Of a stretch of DNA of 64,000 nucleotides, positions 56,432-64,000 are shown in pieces. Source of the stretch: an uncultured Campylobacter sp. (GTDB lineage Bacteria; Campylobacterota; Campylobacteria; Campylobacterales; Campylobacteraceae). Where the stretch lies: positions 62,001 to 126,000 of the forward strand of contig NZ_CAUQKJ010000005.1 of assembly GCF_963518785.1 (NCBI RefSeq), in the 5' to 3' direction. The notes beneath the pieces are model-generated. The model was given only the letters and a program-made list of their open reading frames with translations. It was not told the DNA's origin and searched no databases. The position numbers were made by a program, and so were the translations under genes. Each line of letters starts with the position of its first letter. Position 1 is the stretch's first letter.

Positions 56432-59128
56432 CTAAATATCATATTTTTGCTCTCGTTTTTTAAACGCTTCCTTGCCGCCCTCAAGTTTTAGCAAATCTTC
56501 CCTATGGCTTAAATCTTCTATAGTAAAAGAGGTGCTAGTGCTAAATCCGTCAATATTCTCTAATTTTACAATAAGCTCTGCATCAGCATTTAATACAAAA
56601 TTAGCATTATGCGTCGCAAAAATAATTTGCCTGCCATTCTTTTGCTGTTTGATTAATTCAACCAAGTAGTTGGCTATAAGCAAGCTATCCAAATGCGTTT
56701 CTGGTTCATCTATTATAATTGGATTATTCCCAAGAGAAAGTAGCATTACTATAACTGCGGTGCACCTTTGACCGAACGAAGATCGTTCTAATTCTTTATT
56801 ATCATATAAAACTTTTAATATTTTATATTGATTAATATCTCTTAAATGCTTTTTGATAAGCAGTTTATATATCTCGAAATTTAAATCTAAAGAAAAAATA
56901 TCGATTAAAATATTATACGCCTGTGAGTTCCTGTATGGAATATGTTCAATAAAATTTTGAGTATTTTCGGCATTTAAAACGCTATTGTATCCGACCTGCC
57001 GCAAATAATCTTTTGAAGTAGCAGATATTTTTAAATTAAGTATGCTTGCAAATTCATCAATAATATTATCAATAATATTGTCTTCCAAGGAGTAACATAC
57101 TTGTATATTTTTAACATTTTTAGGGTTGCTGTTTGCTATGTCTGCAAAATAGTCATTAATATTAGAAATCTCTGCATCTATGTTATTTTTGAAATCATTT
57201 ACATCGTCATCAATGTCTGAAATTGAAAATTCTCGTATCTCTTGTTCGATACTCTCCATTCGATCATTGAAAGATTTTATTTCATTTTCAATATTAGAAA
57301 TATTTGATATTGCCTTTTTTAGATCACTTAGGTTTTCAAGAGTATAGCCCATACTATTTAAATAGGTATCTATACTGCTTTTAAGTTCACCAATATTTTG
57401 CTCTATCTCACACAATCTCTTCTCGTCTTTATCAAACGATATGTTTTGATATTTATTAAGCACTGATTTTAATTCGTCTCTTAATAATTCACAAGACTTT
57501 TTATAAGTATTATCGTGCGTCCAAGTATCAGAAGATTCATCTTTGTCTAAAAATTTTGATTCAATTTCATTGATCATACTTAATAAATTGGATATATACT
57601 CTTGATAATTAGATTTCCACTTTACTCTTGTATTCTTTTCTGCGAGCAAAACATTTATCATTGCATAATTTTTATTAAATTGCTTGTCAGTAAAAGTTTT
57701 TAGTAAGCGATTTGCATTTTGTAATTCTATATTTTTCTCATTTAAATTTTTAGCAATTTCATAACGAGCAATCAATCTACTTATTTGTCTATCAAATTTA
57801 TCTAATTTCAAAGAAACTTGCTCTTGAATACTTTTTAATCTATCATCTGATTTTTTATTAAGCCTCTCAAAGATGGCTTGAGTAAATTTCTTTGAATTTG
57901 TCGCAAATTCCTCTATTTCATTTTGTGCTAAGTATTCAATATTTTGAATACTATTAGGAGTAATATCCACTTTTAAAGCTATGTCTTTTTCGCTAAGTTG
58001 CCTAAATATATCTTTATTGCCTTTGCCTATTTTTTCAGCTATTAAATTTAGTAGAGTACTTTTGCCACTCCCTCTTCCTCCTATAATACAATTTAGATAA
58101 GGACTAAATTTAATGGCCTCCTTAAAATTTACAAAACAAAAATTATCTTCACCCCACTTTATGTTATCGTCAAAATTTAATTTAATTTCCTCGATTTTAT
58201 AGATAGCCGCCTGTGGTTTATTTTCTCCAATGTATATCCTTGTGGGCTCGTAAATTACTTGCTTCAAACCTTCAAAAGTTGTATCTGCCTTAATCCAAGT
58301 ATAGCATTTTCCAATCCTATCTTTTTCGCTACTATTAGAGAAATAATGTGCATCGCTGCAATCTAATAATAAATCTTTAACACCACATTCTTTGAGTTTG
58401 CTTTTTGCTTTATTGAATGCTTCAATGCTTTTTGCGGAAGTAAATATTATATCTGATTTATTTATTATATCTTTTTTAGTTACAATAGAACTTTCCGACC
58501 ATTTTAATTCATCCCATTCTGTCTTGCCTATTGCTATAAGATATTTTCCTACAAAACAATCTTTGTCAAGTGCCTTAAAAATATCATCTTCTTTAATATT
58601 TAAGTTATTAAAGCCCTCTATTAATGGGCTTTGGTATTTTTGCTTTTGTTCTTCTGGTGCACTATCGATAATTTTTTGCCCCAAATCTCTTAGGCTATCT
58701 TTAGTAATTGCTCTATGCCATTTTTCAGAATTACTTTCGATAGAATAACTCTGCTCTAATGTATTTAAGAATTGACTTTTAATAGTTTCGATATTTAATT
58801 TATCTGAAAAAATTACATGTAAGTTTATTCTTTTTAAACCACTAAATTCTACACCTGCAAATTTTTCTATCCTAAATTCAATAACGGGTAGCATAAGATT
58901 TATATTTCGCAATCTACCATTTTGTTCCTTTTCTTTTTTTAGCCTTTCATAACCGTCAAGAAAAAGATAGTCATTAATGCCTAAAACTTTAAATTCAGGA
59001 GGTAGATTTTCTATGTCTTTAATATATTTCTCCCACACTTCTTCAGTATCATTGCCATAATGCTGAACAATAGATAATGGCGTATGAATATGTAAATCCC
59101 ATTTATTCCACTCTGAACCAATGCTCAT
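56432..59128 (-). CDS. PHP-domain ABC-type ATPase (TrlF-like), putative defence protein
   Basis: 898 residues from ATG 59128 (MSIGSEWNKWDLHIHTPLS) behind AAGGAT; an upstream frame extension lies within obgE. N-terminal PHP metal-dependent phosphoesterase: DLHIH at 11-15 and SDAH at 258-261. Then an SMC/ABC-type ATPase: Walker A GGRGSGKST at 350-358, coiled coils about 430-690, signature-like SSFGQRCTA, Walker B IIIDEPETHLD with D807/E808, and H840 in ATHNANF. It matches the TrlF group of AAA-like ATPases as I know it, often found with phage-defence genes. Base composition and codons are much more AT-rich than in the flanks, so acquisition by transfer is likely. Confidence 0.8.
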   Translation of the reverse strand: MSIGSEWNKWDLHIHTPLSIVQHYGNDTEEVWEKYIKDIENLPPEFKVLGINDYLFLDGYERLKKEKEQNGRLRNINLMLPVIEFRIEKFAGVEFSGLKRINLHVIFSDKLNIETIKSQFLNTLEQSYSIESNSEKWHRAITKDSLRDLGQKIIDSAPEEQKQKYQSPLIEGFNNLNIKEDDIFKALDKDCFVGKYLIAIGKTEWDELKWSESSIVTKKDIINKSDIIFTSAKSIEAFNKAKSKLKECGVKDLLLDCSDAHYFSNSSEKDRIGKCYTWIKADTTFEGLKQVIYEPTRIYIGENKPQAAIYKIEEIKLNFDDNIKWGEDNFCFVNFKEAIKFSPYLNCIIGGRGSGKSTLLNLIAEKIGKGNKDIFRQLSEKDIALKVDITPNSIQNIEYLAQNEIEEFATNSKKFTQAIFERLNKKSDDRLKSIQEQVSLKLDKFDRQISRLIARYEIAKNLNEKNIELQNANRLLKTFTDKQFNKNYAMINVLLAEKNTRVKWKSNYQEYISNLLSMINEIESKFLDKDESSDTWTHDNTYKKSCELLRDELKSVLNKYQNISFDKDEKRLCEIEQNIGELKSSIDTYLNSMGYTLENLSDLKKAISNISNIENEIKSFNDRMESIEQEIREFSISDIDDDVNDFKNNIDAEISNINDYFADIANSNPKNVKNIQVCYSLEDNIIDNIIDEFASILNLKISATSKDYLRQVGYNSVLNAENTQNFIEHIPYRNSQAYNILIDIFSLDLNFEIYKLLIKKHLRDINQYKILKVLYDNKELERSSFGQRCTAVIVMLLSLGNNPIIIDEPETHLDSLLIANYLVELIKQQKNGRQIIFATHNANFVLNADAELIVKLENIDGFSTSTSFTIEDLSHREDLLKLEGGKEAFKKREQKYDI

Positions 59129-59150
59129 TTTATAATCCTTAATAAAAATA

Positions 59151-60206
59151 TTATAACTCTTTTTTAAGCAACTCAAGCAGGTTAAATTTTAGCTCGTTTA
59201 TATTTTGTCCCGTCGCCGAGGAGATCGGCATTACGAAAAACGGTTTAGAGGCGTCAAGCTCATGAATATCTTGTTTAAATTTCATCTCGCCAGCCGTGCC
59301 CGCAAGCCCCAAATACGCCAAAAACGCGTCAAATTTTTCCTGCAAATTTTCAGCCGCGTCCGCACGAGTTAGAGCGATCGCGTAGTCTCTTTTTGCAAGC
59401 CCCTCTGAAAATTTCGCCGTCTCGGCCCGCAGCGCGTCAAACTGCTCCTCGAGACTGCGGTAGTTCGCAAGATCGAGCATAAAAAGCAAAATTTTCGTGC
59501 GCTCGACGTGTTTTAAAAACTGCACGCCAAGCCCGCGCCCCTCGCTAGCTCCCTCGATAATGCCCGGGATATCGGCCATCACAAATCCGCTGTATTCATC
59601 GACCTCGACGAGTCCGAGCTTTGGCGTGAGAGTGGTAAACTCGTAGTTTGCGATCTGCGGTTTGGCGTTTGAGACGGTGGATATGAGCGTGCTTTTACCG
59701 ACATTTGGAAAGCCCACTAGCCCCACGTCGGCGATGAGTTTTAGCTCCAAGCGCACCTCGCGCGTCTGCCCCTCTAGGCCTTTTTGCGCGTATTCCGGGG
59801 CTTGGTTGATCGAGCTTTTAAAATGCACGTTGCCAAGGCCGCCCTTGCCGCCTTTTAAAAACAGCTTCGTTTCGCCGTCATTTAGCATATCAAGCACCAG
59901 CTCGCCGCTATCCTCATCGTAAACGCTGGTGCCCGGAGGCACGATGAGATAGAGATCCTCGCCGCTTTTGCCGGTCTTTTTGCGACCCTCGCCGGGCGCG
60001 CCGTTTTGCGCTTTAAACTCACGCTTGCCCTTGTAGGATGAGAGGGTATGAGAGTTTTTATCGACTCTGAAATACACGTCGCCGCCGTCGCCGCCGTCGC
60101 CGCCGTCGGGACCGCCTGAGATGACGAATTTTTCGCGGCGGAAGCTGACGCAACCCGCGCCGCCATTACCAGATTTAACGCTAAATTTTACGCTGTCTAT
60201 GAACAT
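59151..60206 (-). CDS. obgE: GTPase ObgE
   Basis: Ribosome-assembly GTPase, 351 residues. The glycine-rich Obg fold covers 1-158 (GGDGGDGGDVYFRVDKNSHTLSSYKGK), the G domain has G1 GFPNVGKS at 165-172, G3 DIPG at 212-215 and TRAD as G4. The DNA encoding the glycine-rich part carries a GCC/GTC repeat (60075-60110). Its stop is 22 bp before the PHP-ATPase start. It has its own promoter region after the rpmA terminator. Confidence 0.97.
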   Translation of the reverse strand: MFIDSVKFSVKSGNGGAGCVSFRREKFVISGGPDGGDGGDGGDVYFRVDKNSHTLSSYKGKREFKAQNGAPGEGRKKTGKSGEDLYLIVPPGTSVYDEDSGELVLDMLNDGETKLFLKGGKGGLGNVHFKSSINQAPEYAQKGLEGQTREVRLELKLIADVGLVGFPNVGKSTLISTVSNAKPQIANYEFTTLTPKLGLVEVDEYSGFVMADIPGIIEGASEGRGLGVQFLKHVERTKILLFMLDLANYRSLEEQFDALRAETAKFSEGLAKRDYAIALTRADAAENLQEKFDAFLAYLGLAGTAGEMKFKQDIHELDASKPFFVMPISSATGQNINELKFNLLELLKKEL

Positions 60207-60278
60207 AGCTATCCTTAAATTTTAAACGGCAATTATAGCCAAATGAGTTGAAGATAATTTTTAAACGGATGAAATTTT

Positions 60279-60300
60279 AAAAGAGGGGCTTGCGCCCCCG
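60279..60300 (-). terminator. Terminator after rpmA
   Basis: Minus strand: GGGGC-GCAA-GCCCC stem-loop (60285-60298) followed by TCTTTTAAAA, 17 bp beyond the rpmA stop. Separates the ribosomal protein pair from obgE. Confidence 0.7.
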
Positions 60301-60316
60301 AAGATTTTAGCGGTAA

Positions 60317-60574
60317 TTACGCAGCGGGATAAACCGATACTTTTTTGCGATTTTTATCTTTTCGCTCAAATTTTACGACGCCGTCGATCAGCGCGAAAAT
60401 CGTGTGATCGCTACCCATGCCCACGTTGCTGCCCGGGTGTGTCGCAGTGCCGCGCTGGCGAATGATGATGTTGCCCGCGCGAACGAACTCGCCGCCGAAT
60501 TTTTTGACGCCTAAGCGTCGTCCGATGGAATCTCTATTATTTTGGGTTGAGCCTTGACCTTTTTTGTGTGCCAT
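60317..60574 (-). CDS. rpmA: 50S ribosomal protein bL27
   Basis: 85 residues. The sequence starts AHKKGQGSTQNNRDSIGRRLGVKKFGGEFV, so no cleavable N-terminal extension as in Firmicutes. The N-terminus reaches the peptidyl transferase centre. GQGS, RQRGTATHPGSNVGMGSDHTIFALIDGVVKF are the family marks. Ten bp after rplU. Confidence 0.97.
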   Translation of the reverse strand: MAHKKGQGSTQNNRDSIGRRLGVKKFGGEFVRAGNIIIRQRGTATHPGSNVGMGSDHTIFALIDGVVKFERKDKNRKKVSVYPAA

Positions 60575-60584
60575 TTCCTATCCT

Positions 60585-60893
60585 TTATGCGTTAATCGAA
60601 ACGACTTTGACGCGGGTGTATTGGCGTCTGAAGCCGCGTTTTACTTTTGAATCTTTACGTCTGCGTTTTTTGAAGATAACGACTTTTTTATCCTTGCCTT
60701 CGCAAACGACCTCCAAAACCACCTTGGCACCCTTTACGAACGGTGCTCCTACCTTTAACTCGCCGTCGTTTAGCGCTAAAACTTCGCTAAGCTCGAGCTT
60801 TGCTTTCGGCTCAGCATTAAAATGGTCTAAATTTAGATAGTTGCCCTCTTCGACCTTATACTGCTTGCCGCCGTGTTTGATGATAGCATACAT
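60585..60893 (-). CDS. rplU: 50S ribosomal protein bL21
   Basis: 102 residues from ATG 60893 (MYAIIKHGGKQYKVEEG) behind AAAGGATTTTTG; an upstream in-frame ATG has no ribosome site. KHGGKQ at the start and the C-terminal KKVVIFKKRRRKDSKVKRGFRRQYTRVKVVSI are typical. Binds 23S rRNA. First gene of the rplU-rpmA pair. Confidence 0.97.
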   Translation of the reverse strand: MYAIIKHGGKQYKVEEGNYLNLDHFNAEPKAKLELSEVLALNDGELKVGAPFVKGAKVVLEVVCEGKDKKVVIFKKRRRKDSKVKRGFRRQYTRVKVVSINA

Positions 60894-61113
60894 CAAAAAT
60901 CCTTTAAAATTTGGTAGCCAAAAAGGCATTTGCCGTGCAAAATTTAAAAGCCCGTTTGGTATGAAAGGTTGCAATATTATCTCAAATTTTATAAATTCCT
61001 ACTGAAACGCCTCACAAAATTCCTACGAAATTTCAAATTTCAAGGGCTCGGATTTATTTTAAACTAAAGATAAATGTGCTACTATCGCAACGAAATTTTT
61101 GAAGGAGAATTTT

Positions 61114-61542
61114 ATGAGAAATTTAATAGCTGCGCTCATAGCAGCGGTATTTTTTATCGGTTGTTCCAACTGGAATATATCCAACGAACCAAGCGGAGTA
61201 CGCAATCAAACAAAATCCCAAAGCAGCAAAACAAATATCGGCGGCGTAAATGATAAAGTCCAAGAGGTCTCCACCGCAGGCACCACTGATATGGTTGAAA
61301 CGACCTTGCCCGATAGCACAGGCATGACTAATGCGCCGAAAGATCGCAGTGATGCATTTCATATCAATCAAGTAATTTCTGCATGGAATAAACAGCCAGA
61401 CTCCATCAAAACAACCGAAGACAATGGCAATATCTACACCTGGAAAAACTATAAGCCAGGCTGCGACGTATCACTTACCAGCGACTCAGAGGGCTACGTA
61501 TCAAAATCCGCTATCAAATCAGCACTGTCTCAGTGCCTATAA
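61114..61542 (+). CDS. Putative lipoprotein
   Basis: 142 residues from ATG 61114, preceded by GAAGGAGAATTTT. Signal MRNLIAALIAAVFFI with lipobox FIGC (C17), then a Ser/Thr/Asn/Gln-rich linker (NQTKSQSSKTNIGG), and a small domain with AFHINQVISAWNKQPDSIKTTEDNGNIYTWKNYKPGCDVSLTSDSEGYVSKSAIKSALSQCL; the two cysteines there may pair. No family recognised. Stands alone between the rplU promoter and the DUF411 gene; its own promoter is not evident. Confidence 0.7.
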   Translation: MRNLIAALIAAVFFIGCSNWNISNEPSGVRNQTKSQSSKTNIGGVNDKVQEVSTAGTTDMVETTLPDSTGMTNAPKDRSDAFHINQVISAWNKQPDSIKTTEDNGNIYTWKNYKPGCDVSLTSDSEGYVSKSAIKSALSQCL

Positions 61543-61701
61543 CTAACTTATCCACGACGCCGAAATTTTAAAATTTCGTAAAATTTCGGCTTACGAGCGG
61601 GTACTGCTTCACCAAATCTAATCTTAAAATCCTACGGTTCACTCTTAAAAATTTACTATTCGTATTGTATAATCGAGGACTTTTAATCACTGGAGTAAAA
61701 T

Positions 61702-62163
61702 ATGAAGAAAATTTTATTTGTAGGTGCGCTTTTAGCGGCATTAAATAGCTATGCGGCGGCGGGTGAACACATCAAGGTCTATCACGGCGAGAGCTGCGGC
61801 TGTTGCCACAACTGGGCAAAATATATGGAGCAAAATGGCTTTGAAGTCGAGATGATTTCGCTGGCCGACGAGCCGCTTATCCAGAAGAAGAATGAGCTCA
61901 AACTTCCGCTGGAGCTCGCTAGCTGCCACACCGCGATCGTAGACGGATATGTAGTCGAAGGACATATGCCAGCAGATGAGATCCGCACGCTACTAAAAAA
62001 TAAGCCTAAAGACGTTATCGGCATAGCAGTGCCTGGCATGCCACTAGAAGCACCAGGTATGGAGCAAGGCTCACAACCCGAGGTCTATGACGTGGTGGCG
62101 TTTAAAAAAGACGGCTCATATCAAAGCATCGCCACTTACAAAGGCAAAGAAAAAATCAAATAA
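61702..62163 (+). CDS. DUF411 protein, probable copper-site protein
   Basis: 153 residues with signal peptide MKKILFVGALLAALNSYAAA. The mature part is the thioredoxin-like DUF411 fold: YHGESCGCCHNWAKYM with C32, C34, C35, ASCHTAIVDGYVVEGHMPADEI, and VPGMPLEAPGMEQG with clustered methionines. DUF411 proteins occur with copper-export genes and are thought to bind Cu(I). The C-terminal KDGSYQSIATYKGKE is also typical. TGGAGTAAAAT precedes the ATG. Periplasmic location is inferred from the signal peptide. Confidence 0.85.
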   Translation: MKKILFVGALLAALNSYAAAGEHIKVYHGESCGCCHNWAKYMEQNGFEVEMISLADEPLIQKKNELKLPLELASCHTAIVDGYVVEGHMPADEIRTLLKNKPKDVIGIAVPGMPLEAPGMEQGSQPEVYDVVAFKKDGSYQSIATYKGKEKIK

Positions 62164-62166
62164 TCC

Positions 62167-62182
62167 GCCGCTTTAAAGCGGC
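62167..62182 (+). terminator. Hairpin after the DUF411 gene
   Basis: Palindrome GCCGCTTT/AAAGCGGC at 62167-62182, 3 bp after the stop codon, followed by AACTTACTTATT. The lack of a U-tract makes it a weak candidate. Confidence 0.4.
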
Positions 62183-62325
62183 AACTTACTTATTAGCTCG
62201 CTAAAATTTTGCCTATTTATAGCTCGACGCAATTTACTTTAGCCGGCGAATGCTGCCACTATATGCAAAAGTAATGTGCAAAATAATTTCAAAAACTAGC
62301 ATGATAAAGGAAATTAAAATTCGGA

Positions 62326-62399
62326 TGGATGGGCTAATAGGGGTCGAACCTATATTCACAAATCCAGAGTTTGTTGTCCTGCCATTAGACGATAGCCCA
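62326..62399 (-). tRNA. tRNA-Gln(CTG)
   Basis: 74-nt cloverleaf with encoded CCA. On the minus strand: acceptor TGGGCTA pairs with TAGCCCA; D arm GTC..GGAC; anticodon stem ACAAA with TTTGT around loop CTCTGGA, so the anticodon is CTG; variable GAAT; T stem ATAGG with CCTAT around TTCGAAC; discriminator T. A U at position 1 and T at 73 are glutamine-type features. CTG reads CAG only, so a second tRNA-Gln (TTG) must exist elsewhere. Confidence 0.92.
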
Positions 62400-62444
62400 T
62401 TGCGAAAGCGGTATTTTATAGAATTTTGCTTTAAAAAAGCATAA

Positions 62445-63000
62445 GAGCGGGCGGAATTTTAAAATTTCGTAAAATTTTAGATTAAATTTAAAGCCCTGCT
62501 GCGCCGAAACGATAAAATTAAAACGCAAAAGCTAACGCTGCTTTCATCGGCTCCGATAAAATAATATGGCTGTTCGCCGCGGAGCTAAATTTTAAAATTT
62601 GGCTAGTTTATCCTATATTTACGCCTTCGCGAGCTATTTGTCGCAGGATGAAATTTTAGCATATAAGCCTGTCTTCAAAACATATATGTTTAGTGCTCGC
62701 TGGGCGCGGGCGCGGCCTTAAATGCTATAAATCGCACCGAAAATCTGCAGCGAACATAATTGCGACAAAACCCGGAATGCAGCGCCCTAAATAAGCGTCA
62801 AATAGACTTGCGATAGGATCACACAAAAGTCCTACCAAATACTTGCCTCAAGCGGAACATAGAATTTATCACGATAAGGTGGAGTATCAACTAAAATCAA
62901 AGCCAAAATTTGAGCGCGAAGCTTGCATAAAATTTCTTGCAAAGGCCGTTCGCAGGCTCAAAAGATATTGCGAAATTGCGTAAAATTTGACTGCGGCAAG
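62445..63000. other. Spacer left of the 66-bp repeat
   Basis: 556 bp with several AAATTT words at the left (62455-62660) and then text of no recognisable kind. No open frame with a ribosome site, and no tRNA or other RNA that I can detect beyond tRNA-Gln. Confidence 0.3.
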
Positions 63001-63198
63001 ATTTTCCAGTACATTGTGTTAATACAAACCGAAAGTAAATAAAACACAATTACTCGAAGTAGCAAAATTTTCCCATACGTTGCTAATACCGAACATTAAA
63101 CGAATCAGATCAAGTACTATGGACAAAGTGAAATATTCCCGTACATTGTTAGTTCAGCACAGGCTATTGCTAAACCAGAGCAGAAATGTGCGAAATTT
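63001..63198. repeat. Degenerate 66-bp tandem repeat
   Basis: Three units start at 63001, 63067 and 63133. Their first 25 bases align (ATTTTCC-GTACATTG-TTAATAC in the first two; ATATTCCCGTACATTGTTAG in the third), and the rest of each unit has diverged strongly. Interval exactly 66 bp twice. No frame or function is apparent. Confidence 0.45.
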
Positions 63199-63391
63199 AA
63201 CTTCGCGTATCGTTTGAACACCTAGAAAGCACCTTGCTCCCCAGCTAAATAGCACGAGCAAATTCATATCGCGCGCTGTTTAAAACGCAAAATTAATTGG
63301 AATTTAAAATTTTAAATTTCGGGCATGGGTTTGCTTATAAGTATTTACAAAAATAGTGCATCGAAGCTAGAAAAATTTCGCTTTATTGCAC

Positions 63392-64000
63392 CTAAGATTT
63401 CGATGAAATTTCGCGTATCAGCTCAACCGCCTCTTTTGTGTCCGCGCATACGAACTCAAAATGCGCCCGTAGCTCCGAGGCACTGCCGTAGCCGCAGCTT
63501 ACGCCCACGCTTCGCACCGCTGCCGACTTTGCCGAGATGGCGTCAAGCGACGTATCACCGATCATAAAGATATTTTGGCTTACAGAAGACAGGATTTTGT
63601 TGCTGCAAATTTTGTCATAGCAAGGAGTGGAATTTAGCTCATGCGCATCATAAATTTTACTGCCGCGCGCTCCGCCTTTATCGCTCTCGCTCTCGATGTC
63701 GACACCGCTCTTTTGGATATTATCGCCAGCCTCATGTCTATCGCTCTTTACTTCGCTTAAATTTTTAAACGAAATTCTATCAGAATTTTGACTCGCGATG
63801 CTGCTTAAATTTTGCTCGCAAACTTTGCTAGGATCAGGATCAAGCGCAGAAAGGCTCTTTAAATCAGGCACTGAAATTTCACTCAAAATTGCGCTCCTGC
63901 TAGCAGCGCTTGTATTTTCATCATCAGTCGCGTCGTGAGTTTTACCGCAAGCAGCATGCGGGCTTTGGCTAGCGGTCGCGCCGCAAATTCCTAAATTTTC
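63392..64000 (-). CDS. HAD-family phosphatase, C-terminal part with insertion
   Basis: Stop at 63392; the frame is open to the right edge, so the N-terminus is outside the window. The last 60 residues carry a HAD motif IV (QNIFMIGDTSLDAISAKSAAVRSVGVSCGYGS) typical of phosphoglycolate phosphatase-like enzymes. Upstream of it the visible frame is more than 100 residues of low complexity (Ser/Asp/Ala/Lys-rich; ALDPDPSKVCEQNLSSIASQNSDRISFKNLSEV), with RAATTY hexamers about every 40-60 bp, where the family has only a short linker after the Lys motif. Gph is the nearest known relative; the symbol is left open. Confidence 0.7.
   Translation of the reverse strand, partial: ENLGICGATASQSPHAACGKTHDATDDENTSAASRSAILSEISVPDLKSLSALDPDPSKVCEQNLSSIASQNSDRISFKNLSEVKSDRHEAGDNIQKSGVDIESESDKGGARGSKIYDAHELNSTPCYDKICSNKILSSVSQNIFMIGDTSLDAISAKSAAVRSVGVSCGYGSASELRAHFEFVCADTKEAVELIREISSKS
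63590..64000 (-). repeat. Low-complexity insertion in the HAD gene
   Basis: At least 410 bp between the expected Lys motif and the GDTSLD motif. The DNA carries AAATTT, GAATTT or AAATTC near 63758, 63772, 63792, 63818 and 63878; the encoded text is hydrophilic and has no stop codon. The left limit is set where similarity to the HAD fold resumes (SQNIFMIGD). The right limit is outside the window. Confidence 0.55.

Noticed and set aside
63001..63198. CRISPR-like array.
   Set aside because: The three 66-bp units share only a decayed core and there is no constant repeat or cas gene in the window.
1..64000. Prophage, insertion sequence or integrase.
   Set aside because: No transposase, integrase, terminase or inverted-repeat-flanked unit is found; the AT-rich genes lack mobility genes next to them.

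Overview
The window looks like a chromosomal segment of a Campylobacter with a fairly high GC content for the genus; the best guess is C. gracilis or a close relative. The reasons are: two long blocks in which gene order matches Campylobacter jejuni as I recall it (lysA-pheA-hisC-dxs-perR-ubiE, and rplU-rpmA-obgE-fmt-birA-parA-parB-atp-tolQRAB-pal-cpoB-slyD-fabD-mtnN-ttcA); proteins whose closest recognisable relatives are campylobacterial (PerR, DUF1104 protein, Omp18/Pal); and the absence, at two junctions, of flagellar and chemotaxis genes that C. jejuni carries there, which fits the non-motile C. gracilis. I see no rRNA, insertion sequence, prophage or CRISPR array. One tRNA gene, tRNA-Gln(CTG), is present.

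Layout. 1-12.7 kb, minus strand: ubiE (cut by the edge), a CHAD protein, perR, dxs, hisC, pheA, a repeat-derived ORF, lysA, an LptF/G permease, pth, rplY, a pilT-type ATPase and tal. 12.7-16.9 kb, minus: serB, an LpxH-like phosphoesterase, argC, greA, lpxB. 16.9-26.6 kb, plus: a lipoprotein, surE, a ThiF-family enzyme, nitroreductase, modD, modA, modB, sodC, a DUF1104 protein with a Cys/His/Met-rich tail, and a two-component system. 27.3-34.0 kb, mostly minus: a metallophosphoesterase next to a kinase-RNA ligase fusion, a secreted Ntn-asparaginase, a DUF417 protein, a frameshifted propeller-like gene and thiL. 34.5-36.1 kb, plus: an AT-rich cluster of four small membrane proteins and lipoproteins. 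36.1-37.6 kb: aldehyde dehydrogenase. 38.8-60.9 kb, minus: the long conserved block from ttcA back to rplU, covering tRNA modification, fatty acid synthesis, the Tol-Pal envelope system, F1Fo ATP synthase, chromosome partitioning, formylation and ribosome assembly. It is interrupted between obgE and fmt by an AT-rich PHP-domain/ABC-type ATPase. 61-64 kb: a lipoprotein, a DUF411 metal-site protein, tRNA-Gln and the end of a HAD phosphatase gene.

Three things stand out. First, the hexamer family RAATTY (mostly AAATTT) is extremely dense between genes and also inside low-complexity, in-frame insertions in otherwise conserved enzymes (ThiL, LysA and a HAD phosphatase; LpxB carries a similar repeat without the motif). 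RAATTY is the methylated motif that marks self DNA for transformation in C. jejuni, so uptake-driven repeat accumulation is one explanation. Second, the kinase-RNA ligase plus phosphoesterase pair has the parts of an RNA-repair cassette. Third, a putative defence ATPase of TrlF type occupies the place where C. jejuni has proB.
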